Below are positions 1-4,710 of a stretch of 8,198 nucleotides of DNA, in pieces (the stretch's first letter is position 1; every line of letters starts with the position of its first letter). Origin of the DNA: Benthicola sp964195715 (GTDB taxonomy: Bacteria; Gemmatimonadota; Gemmatimonadetes; Palauibacterales; Palauibacteraceae); the NCBI GenBank assembly GCA_964195715.1, contig CAXMRU010000244.1, positions 1 through 8,198 of the forward strand, given 5' to 3'. The notes beneath the pieces were generated by a model. That model had not been told where the DNA came from, searched no databases, and saw only the letters and a list, made by a program, of their open reading frames with translations. A program made the translations under genes and the position numbers.

Positions 1-565
1 AGTTGATCTCGAATGAACACCGTGCGATACGTGAGCAGGTTGTCCAGGCGTCTAGCTCCCAGGAGCGTCTCGACGGCAGGGGGGAACATGCTTTCGCCGA
101 AGGGCCCGCCGGGCGAGTCGGAGAACGCTATCGAGAAGGCCCGCCGGAGAGAGGTCTCCTCCACCAAGAAGGGCACGTAGGTCTGGTGCCGATCCGCTTG
201 GCTCTGCACCTGATTGTTGCTGCTCAGGAACCAAGCCTCGTTCCAAGCTGCCATTGCAGATCGTACGTCTTCCGAGAGCAGTCCGAGATCACCCGCCGAG
301 ACCACTTGATCGTAGCCCTGAGTCGCCCAAGCTTCATCACGGCACGCAACTCGTTCTCAGCCTGGCCACGAGACGCCTCAACTCGCTCAAGGTTCGTCCG
401 CGCATCCTCGAGTAGGCTCGCCCCGTAATTCTGAGCCCTCTGTTGCTCCTGACGCCCTTCCCACCATGCGTCGATCCCAAAGGCTAGAAGGATCGATATC
501 ACGATTACCACACCTTCGACGCCAAGTCTGAACAGCGACACGTGCGAGAGGGTCGATTTCGTCAA
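1..565 (-). pseudogene. Membrane-anchored protein of unknown function, frameshifted, running off the left edge
   Basis: The likely start is TTG at 565, four bases after an AGGAAG ribosome binding site. An upstream in-frame ATG at 667 has no such site and would add 34 unlikely residues. The N-terminus is a single membrane anchor (LGVEGVVIVISILLAFGIDAWW) followed by a charged, coiled-coil-like stretch (QEQQRAQ...NLERVEAS). This pattern is common in short inner-membrane proteins of unknown function in high-GC bacteria. The starting frame ends at a TGA at 224-226, but the frame one base back carries convincing protein from about 330 to the window edge, including GYDQVVSAGDLGLLSEDVRS and LDNLLTYRTVFIRDQL. 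That second frame has a TGA near 357, so the shift lies between about 310 and 356. The span between anchor and second half also seems short, which suggests internal loss. A sequencing error is the alternative. The 3' end is outside the window. Confidence 0.7.
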
Positions 566-737
566 CGTGCTTCCTTTGCGTTCTAACTCATATTCGATGG
601 CCGAACTGCCGATGGATTCATGGGCCTGACACGACCTAAAGCGAAATCCGCTGCATCGGAAGATCATAGTCGGACACTCATCACGCCACAGTCACGGACG
701 AGCGATGCCCAGGTGCGTCCCGACGGCGCGAGCCGGC

Positions 738-1097
738 CTAGCAAAACGATTCGCAGCTCGCCGAATAGATGGCGGCCGCGGCCAGGAGCGCCCCGACGGT
801 GACCCCCAATACGACCAAGAATGTCTTGGCGGCATCACTGCCCCCCACCTCGACTACGGAGACTTGGTCGAGCGGAATGCCGTGGACGGCTGTGTCTTCA
901 GAATCGAGCCGTCCCTTCAGACTGTCAGCTTCAACCGTCGCTCGGTAGATGTCACGCTGTGCGCCATCTGTCAGCGTGACTCGGACCTTCCCGTGATCGG
1001 CGACTTCACCGAGTTCGATTTGCGAGTAGGACGAGCAGCCAGTCACCCAGACGAACAGCCCGACCAAGACTAGCGAGACAGCACGGTTACGAAACAC
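738..1097 (-). CDS. Small predicted lipoprotein with a C-terminal membrane segment
   Basis: This 119-residue protein starts at GTG 1097, preceded by GGAAGGTGA at good spacing. The N-terminus (MFRNRAV, then a hydrophobic run) ends in a lipobox-like VTG|C with Cys21 as the predicted lipidated residue, so it is probably exported and anchored to a membrane. Residues 37-60 (KVRVTLTDGAQRDIYRATVE) and 73-85 (GIPLDQVSVVEVG) look like a small beta-rich domain. Similar short lipoproteins with a VRVTLTDG-type strand and a 'lddv..veV' strand occur in Gemmatimonadota-like genomes, by recollection rather than search. Residues 92-111 form a second hydrophobic segment, and the tail has two cysteines (SCESFC). 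It lies 51 bases after the upstream lipoprotein gene on the same strand, so the two may be co-transcribed. Function is unknown. Confidence 0.8.
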   Translation of the reverse strand: MFRNRAVSLVLVGLFVWVTGCSSYSQIELGEVADHGKVRVTLTDGAQRDIYRATVEADSLKGRLDSEDTAVHGIPLDQVSVVEVGGSDAAKTFLVVLGVTVGALLAAAAIYSASCESFC

Positions 1098-1148
1098 AGT
1101 TCACCTTCCGTTCCTCGAGAGGGCGGCGGGATGAGTGGGCGTTCGCGA

Positions 1149-1694
1149 TTAGCATCCGCCGCCAAATGCCCCGACGCATGCCTTGTGGCAGCCGCAACCG
1201 TCGAGCCTGCCGTCGGAGTTACAGTCGAGTCTCTGACAAGGCCTAGAGAATATGAAGTCAACTCTTTGCCGTGGGTTCACACAGAATTCGGTGTCGCGCG
1301 GAGGATCGGGCGGGTGCCATACCCAGCGTTGTACGACGCCTACCACTTGGCCGGTCGCCGTGCGGTGCTCCGCTCGGAGATCGAGCCACCAAGTCCTTAC
1401 GTTCTGCGGCGGCCAAATACTCAGGCCGAGGGCGGGGCTATTGATTCGTACGCTACAGAAATCACTGCTGAACTCCATTTGGTAGTACCCCAGAGTATCG
1501 GTATATGAGAACGGTCCATTGATCCAAGACTGGAGGGGACCGACCTTCGCCCACGAGACCGGCTGACCCTCCGCGAGCACATGGCCCTCAGCGAAGAAAT
1601 CCGTTGGCCAGCTTTCCGCCTCCGGCGTAGTCACCTCCGAGCAACTCATCACTGCGAGAAGACCAGCTATGAATGGGGCTCTTTTCGGCTTCAC
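1149..1694 (-). CDS. Cysteine-rich predicted lipoprotein with a carboxypeptidase-regulatory-like domain
   Basis: This 181-residue protein starts at GTG 1694 with a strong GGAGGTGA site three bases upstream. A short basic N-terminus and hydrophobic core lead to AVMS|C, making Cys18 the likely lipidation site. Residues 34-95 (FFAEGHVLAEGQPVSWAKV, then YTDTLGYYQMEF) follow the 'G.V...G.pv..a.V....TDt.GyY' pattern of carboxypeptidase regulatory-like beta-sandwich domains. The C-terminus holds six cysteines between 153 and 181 and a calcium-loop-like D157-x-N159-x-D161-G-x-x-D165. This resembles the DxNxDGxxD loops of dockerin and EF-hand proteins. The protein is presumably surface or periplasmic and disulfide-bonded. 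It heads the minus-strand block of envelope proteins. A TTGACT hexamer lies upstream, but I see no convincing -10. The molecular role is unknown. Confidence 0.8.
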   Translation of the reverse strand: MKPKRAPFIAGLLAVMSCSEVTTPEAESWPTDFFAEGHVLAEGQPVSWAKVGPLQSWINGPFSYTDTLGYYQMEFSSDFCSVRINSPALGLSIWPPQNVRTWWLDLRAEHRTATGQVVGVVQRWVWHPPDPPRDTEFCVNPRQRVDFIFSRPCQRLDCNSDGRLDGCGCHKACVGAFGGGC

Positions 1695-1761
1695 GATTCA
1701 CCTCCAGTCCACAGAGGGGCACCGTGAGACTACCTGGGCAGAGTCAAGCGAGTGCCCGGAA

Positions 1762-1789
1762 GGGTTTTCGGCAGTATGCCGCAGAACCC
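1762..1789. repeat. Imperfect inverted repeat upstream of the cysteine-rich lipoprotein gene
   Basis: The arms GGGTT and CGGCA (left) pair with TGCCG and AACCC (right) around a three-base GTA loop, with an asymmetric internal loop of TT against CAG. It lies about 70 bases upstream of the GTG start at 1694. It could be an operator, an RNA hairpin in the leader, or a remnant recombination site. No T-run follows on either strand, so a standard terminator is unlikely. Confidence 0.45.
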
Positions 1790-1942
1790 CGCGCAGGCCC
1801 GACTTATGCGGGTATACCGCGGAATCAGATTCTCAGCTTGCAGCAGTATATGGCACGTTCTGGCCGGATAGTTCCAACGTTTCAACCAACAGTAGAACGA
1901 CGGCCTGAGCGTCCCTCAGACGCACGAGCAACCCGTACCCTA

Positions 1943-1970
1943 CCCGACACCCCTTCGGGACGTGTTCGGG
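1943..1970 (+). repeat. Bulged hairpin with a UUCG loop, upstream of the ATG at 2019
   Basis: The left arm CCCGACAC (1943-1950) pairs with GTGTTCGGG (1962-1970), leaving one T bulged. Inside, CC-TTCG-GG can form the very stable C(UUCG)G tetraloop when read on the plus strand. It sits about 49 bases before the ATG and 35 to 40 bases before the GAGGAGG ribosome binding site, so it could lie in the leader of that transcript. There is no T-run. A regulatory role is only inferred. Confidence 0.4.
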
Positions 1971-2018
1971 CCACACGCGCCACCCTGGACGCGTTAACAT
2001 CACCACGAGGAGGCAACG

Positions 2019-2175
2019 ATGAGCACAGCGATTGAGATGGTCGCGCGCACGCCACGTGCGACGGTGCTGCAGAAGTGGAACCTCGAGAAGCTCGAACGGT
2101 CGCTGGACGAGGCGTGGGCCGAGTGCATCGCCCACGGTGCGACGAACGTGGAGGAGCTCGTGGCCATGGTCCATC
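2019..2175 (+). pseudogene. 5' fragment of an unrecognised plus-strand gene
   Basis: The ATG at 2019 has an excellent GAGGAGG site seven bases upstream. For about 50 codons third positions are overwhelmingly G or C, as expected for a real gene in this genome. The peptide begins MSTAIEMVARTPRATVLQKW and continues as amphipathic helix (LEKLERSLDEAWAEC). I do not recognise the family. From about 2165 onward the same frame is the exact antisense of a beta-lactamase-like gene, so the original 3' part has been lost. The frame stays open to a TGA at 2373-2375, so a 118-residue chimeric protein could be made, but its second half would be antisense-derived. The exact breakpoint cannot be fixed from this sequence; I place it between about 2155 and 2180. 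Confidence 0.6.
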
Positions 2176-2498
2176 GCAATCCCCAGGAGGATCGAGCCGA
2201 CACTCTTCGAAACCGACGCCGTGTATTGCAGGGTCCCCGCATCGAATCCGTTGAAGTACTCTTCGAACACGAGTCGTCCCCGCCTCGCGATCAGGATCGC
2301 GTTCACGTTTTGAAATACACCATCCTCCGCAGCGACACGGAGATCTACCAGCAGGTCTGCATCGACGCCCACTGACCCCGGCGTGGCGACCGCCCAACCG
2401 GTCGACGACGAGCGAGTCGACGCCTCCTGCCCGACGCAGGCGCTCGTGATTGCCAGAGATGTGAGCAACGCGACCAGAGTTCTGATGTGTTTCCTCAT
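2163..2498 (-). pseudogene. 5' fragment of a class C beta-lactamase-like serine hydrolase
   Basis: The ATG at 2498 follows an AGAGGAAAGGGA purine-rich ribosome binding site. The N-terminus is a signal peptide (MRKHIRTLVALL...) ending in TSA|C, which suggests a lipoprotein or exported protein. Residues 35-112 match the beta-lactamase/penicillin-binding-protein-like family: 'GWAVATPGSVGVDADLL', then ILIARRGRLVFEEYFNGFD, then the catalytic SxxK as S95-V-S-K98 in TASVSKSV, then ILLGIAMDHG. Homology stops abruptly at about residue 112, near 2163. The family's YxN and HxG motifs, and some 250 or more residues, are missing. The frame continues to 1833 with unrelated, probably antisense, sequence. 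It cannot be a working hydrolase. Confidence 0.85.
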
Positions 2499-2652
2499 TC
2501 CCTTTCCTCTTCCGTCCTCTCGAACGCCTTCGGGATCTCAATGCCGCCTGACGGCTCCTATCTTGCAGGCCGCCTGCGGGAAGCGGAACGGCCGCATCGG
2601 ACCGTCGGCCACCCGAGTGACGGTCCGGGCTCTACCCACGTCTATCCCGGTG
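2499..2652. other. Intergenic stretch upstream of the hydrolase remnant
   Basis: No convincing reading frame is seen. The stretch presumably contained the hydrolase promoter. It holds a GCAGG-ccg-CCTGC palindrome near 2566-2578 and the larger inverted repeat at 2598-2627. If the small ORF at 2653 is not real, the gene-free stretch runs on to the psuG stop at 2809. Confidence 0.5.
2598..2627. repeat. Perfect 9-bp inverted repeat with a 12-base loop
   Basis: CGGACCGTC (2598-2606) and GACGGTCCG (2619-2627) are exact reverse complements, with one further T-G wobble possible on the plus-strand RNA. It lies about 180 bases beyond the psuG stop on the psuG-transcribed strand and 100 bases upstream of the hydrolase-remnant start. 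No T-run follows on either strand, so it is not a textbook intrinsic terminator. A U-less terminator, an RNA-stabilising hairpin, or a dyad operator are the options. Confidence 0.55.
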
Positions 2653-2883
2653 ATGATGAGACAGAGGCGAGTGACGTTTGCCGAGAGCCTGGTCGCTCGG
2701 AGATACAGGTTACGGTACCTGCGTGAAATGCTCAGGAAGAACGGGTGTCCCCGCTATGAGGAGCTGGCCGCGGACGCCACGGCCCGGCTGAGCATCGACG
2801 CGAACTCGTCATCCCAGCGCCCCCGCGATGCGCGCGGCGAGCCGGGCGTTGGATTCCAGAAGACCGACGTTTGCCCGGACTGA
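2653..2883 (+). CDS. Possible small basic protein overlapping the 3' end of psuG
   Basis: This open frame would encode 76 residues, starting MMRQRRVTFAESLVARRYRL. The first 50 or so residues form plausible amphipathic, Arg/Glu-rich helices (RYLREMLRKNG, CPRYEELAADATARL) with a coding-like bias to G or C at third positions. There is no clear ribosome binding site before the tandem ATGs at 2653 and 2656. The last 75 bases overlap the 3' end of psuG on the other strand and read less like protein. It may be a genuine small gene, a 3'-damaged one whose tail is read-through into psuG antisense, or chance. I do not recognise the family. Confidence 0.35.
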   Translation: MMRQRRVTFAESLVARRYRLRYLREMLRKNGCPRYEELAADATARLSIDANSSSQRPRDARGEPGVGFQKTDVCPD

Positions 2884-3714
2884 ACGCCCCTCGCTCGATC
2901 GAGAGACACGCTCCAGGAGGAAGGGGGTCACGGCCTTGCCGACGACGCCGCTTCGCTCCGCTTCGTCTACAGCCTCTTCGATCCACTCGTCCACGTCGAC
3001 GAGCGGGATCGCGTCGTCGGCCGGTGGCGGCTGTACCACCAGAACGCCCTGGGCCCGGTTCAGAGCGGCCTGGACCTCGAGGATCGCGGCCACTTCCGCG
3101 GGGTCGTCCACCCGGTGCTCCAGCGGAATCCCGCTCTCCACAGAATAGAACGCGGGGAACTCGTCCGTCCCGAACCCCACTATCGGAACACCCAGCGTCT
3201 CGAGGGCTTCGAGCGTTCGCGGCAGATCGAGCACTGACTTGGCACCGGCGCACACGACGGCGATCGGCGACCGGGCCAGCTCGTGCAGATCCGCCGACAC
3301 GTCGAGGCTCGTTTCACCTCCCCGGTGCACGCCCCCGATTCCACCGGTCGCCATCACCGGAATCGACACTCTGGTCGCGATGGCCGCGGTCGCGGCGACG
3401 GTGGTAGCGCCAGGGAGCCGTGCGGTGATCACGGGCGCGATATCCCTCACGCTCACCTTGGCCACACCCGGACTCGTGGCAAGCTCCTCGATCTCGTCGG
3501 ACGTCAGACCGACGATCGCGCGCCCCCGGAGAATACCGATCGTCGCGGGAACGGCTCCCTCGTCCCTGACGGCTGCCTCCATCGCGGCGGCGGCTTCCAG
3601 GTTCACCGGATAGGGAAGACCGTGCGCATACACCGTCGACTCCAGTGCCACGACCGGCCGTCCCGTGGCCATGGCAGCCGCCACCTCGACACGCACATCC
3701 AGATATCGATCCAT
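2809..3714 (-). CDS. psuG: Pseudouridine-5'-phosphate glycosidase
   Basis: PsuG reversibly splits pseudouridine 5'-phosphate into uracil and ribose 5-phosphate in the cytoplasm, breaking a C-C glycosidic bond during pseudouridine salvage. I chose the ATG at 3714 because AGAGGA lies five bases upstream and the protein then begins like other PsuG proteins; a longer GTG start at 3789 is possible. The 301 residues match the family length (E. coli is 312). The expected residues are present: Glu25 in ALEST, Asp142 in DVSADLHEL, Lys159 in CAGAKSVLD (the Schiff-base lysine), and Asn282 in ANVGL, equivalent to E. coli Glu31, Asp149, Lys166 and Asn289. The signature MATGGIGGVHRG is intact. The usual partner pseudouridine kinase (psuK) and a transporter are not in this window. 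The gene is divergent from the TerB-dodecin gene across a 240-bp gap. Confidence 0.97.
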   Translation of the reverse strand: MDRYLDVRVEVAAAMATGRPVVALESTVYAHGLPYPVNLEAAAAMEAAVRDEGAVPATIGILRGRAIVGLTSDEIEELATSPGVAKVSVRDIAPVITARLPGATTVAATAAIATRVSIPVMATGGIGGVHRGGETSLDVSADLHELARSPIAVVCAGAKSVLDLPRTLEALETLGVPIVGFGTDEFPAFYSVESGIPLEHRVDDPAEVAAILEVQAALNRAQGVLVVQPPPADDAIPLVDVDEWIEEAVDEAERSGVVGKAVTPFLLERVSRSSEGRSVRANVGLLESNARLAARIAGALG

Positions 3715-3954
3715 CAGAGTCCTCTGTTGCCCGGCCGTGCTTCGGGCAGGGAGCGCCGCGGGTGGAATCCCGATTGCGACCGGGGCCACAACATCGCATG
3801 AGAGAGGAGGACGTTCCGCTGAACTGCAATCTACTCCGCCGGTGGCTGATCCACGATGGATCCAGCCCGCGTTTGCCGGACGACGGCTCGGGGGTCATTC
3901 TCAGGGCCGACCGGGAGCTGGCGAAAGGGTCGATCACCGAGCAGGAGGCAGAGC
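3715..3954. other. Divergent intergenic region between psuG and the TerB-dodecin gene
   Basis: These 240 bases must hold the promoters for both divergent genes, but no clear hexamer pair stands out. A plus-strand frame from ATG 3798 reads as plausible protein (for example GVILRADRELAKGSITEQEAEH) before running into the start of the next gene in a different frame. It has no ribosome binding site before its ATG, although GGAGG lies just inside it. It may be a remnant or a short leader ORF. Confidence 0.4.
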
Positions 3955-4698
3955 ATGACAGGTCCGTTCGAGAGCAATCCAGGAACGTCAGGGGGACTCG
4001 GCTCCCGGCTTCTCGGCCGCAAGGCGAGGGGTACCGCGACCCGTGAGATCGAAGCGCTGCTCGCCGGTTCGCCTGAGATCTCCGCCATCGGGGCAGACGA
4101 GGTTGCGGCGGTCGCGGCACGGCAGGGCCTGGAACTCGCCCGACTGCAGTCACAGTGCAGGGACCTGTACAGGCGGTACCTCGAGTTCTGCCTGGTCGAT
4201 CACGCTCTCAGCGGCGCCGAAGTGTCCGATCTCGCTCATCTGCGGAAAATACTCGCCGTCCCGGACGCCGTCGCTTCAGAGGTCCACGAGGAAGTCGCGT
4301 GTGCCGTGTACGGCTCGGCCATCGACGAGGTCCTCTCGGATCACAGGCTGGACCCTGACGAGGAGTCGTTTCTGCAGCGTCTGCGGGATGACCTCGACCT
4401 GGACGCCGATACCGCGGAACGGGCCCTCGAGGCCGGCCGGACACGCGCCCGGCAACGCTACCTCTCAACGGCTGTCTCCTCGCGCGACATTCTCGTCGCC
4501 TCGCAGGAGATCGAGCTCGAGATCAAGGGCAGCTCGGAGGAGTCCATTGAAGGAGCGGTCAGGGACGGGCTGCGGGAGGCCGCCACAGTCCTTCCCGGGC
4601 TACAGCGCATCGAGGTCGCGACGCTCGGAGCGGACATCTCGGAAGGTGAGGTGGCCCGCTGGCACGTGAAGCTGAAGGCCGTGCTCGAAAAGCGCTGA
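3955..4698 (+). CDS. TerB/Tic110-like helical protein with a C-terminal dodecin domain
   Basis: The ATG at 3955 has AGGAGG six bases upstream, giving 247 residues; the longer open frame from 3856 looks non-coding. Residues 1-30 are a Gly/Ser-rich, basic, probably flexible N-terminus. Residues 50-165 are all-helical, with the pattern AIDEVLSDHRLDPDEESFLQ then LRDDLDLDADTAERAL. This resembles the acidic two-helix modules of TerB-like and Tic110-like proteins. Residues 184-247 match dodecin: EIELEIKGSSEESIEGAVRD, then LPGLQRIEVATLGADISEGE, then VARWHVKLKAVL. Dodecins are usually free-standing proteins of about 65-75 residues that assemble into flavin-binding dodecamers. Here the flavin-stacking Trp is Arg218, and the Gln of the YQV strand is His237, so flavin binding is doubtful. 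The domain may act as a multimerisation module. It is cytoplasmic, with no signal peptide. It ends 12 bases from the convergent thioredoxin-domain gene, with no evident terminator. Confidence 0.85.
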   Translation: MTGPFESNPGTSGGLGSRLLGRKARGTATREIEALLAGSPEISAIGADEVAAVAARQGLELARLQSQCRDLYRRYLEFCLVDHALSGAEVSDLAHLRKILAVPDAVASEVHEEVACAVYGSAIDEVLSDHRLDPDEESFLQRLRDDLDLDADTAERALEAGRTRARQRYLSTAVSSRDILVASQEIELEIKGSSEESIEGAVRDGLREAATVLPGLQRIEVATLGADISEGEVARWHVKLKAVLEKR

Positions 4699-4710
4699 GC
4701 CAGGACGCCG

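Larger units (their letters stand above)
1695..2018. other. Gene-free stretch with several imperfect hairpins
   Basis: These 324 bases separate the minus-strand lipoprotein gene (start 1694) from the plus-strand ATG at 2019. No reading frame here looks coding on either strand. The stretch holds at least four short inverted repeats: 1762-1789, a GCGG/CCGC pair around GTATA near 1808-1820, overlapping CTGAG/CTCAG and GCGTC/GACGC pairs near 1907-1923, and 1943-1970. It must contain the promoters of both divergent genes, but I find no clear -35/-10 pair. I considered integron attC and tyrosine-recombinase sites; the consensus core sites are not met. Confidence 0.5.

Noticed and set aside
1740..2018. 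Integron attC or dif-like recombination site
   Set aside because: The hairpins have bulges, but I could not match the RYYYAAC and GTTRRRY core sites at the right places. GCGTTAACA before the ATG differs at key positions, and no integrase is present.
3314..4153. Long minus-strand open frame across psuG and the divergent gap
   Set aside because: It is rich in Arg, Gly and Ser with no family motifs and overlaps psuG in another frame, which is typical of a shadow frame.
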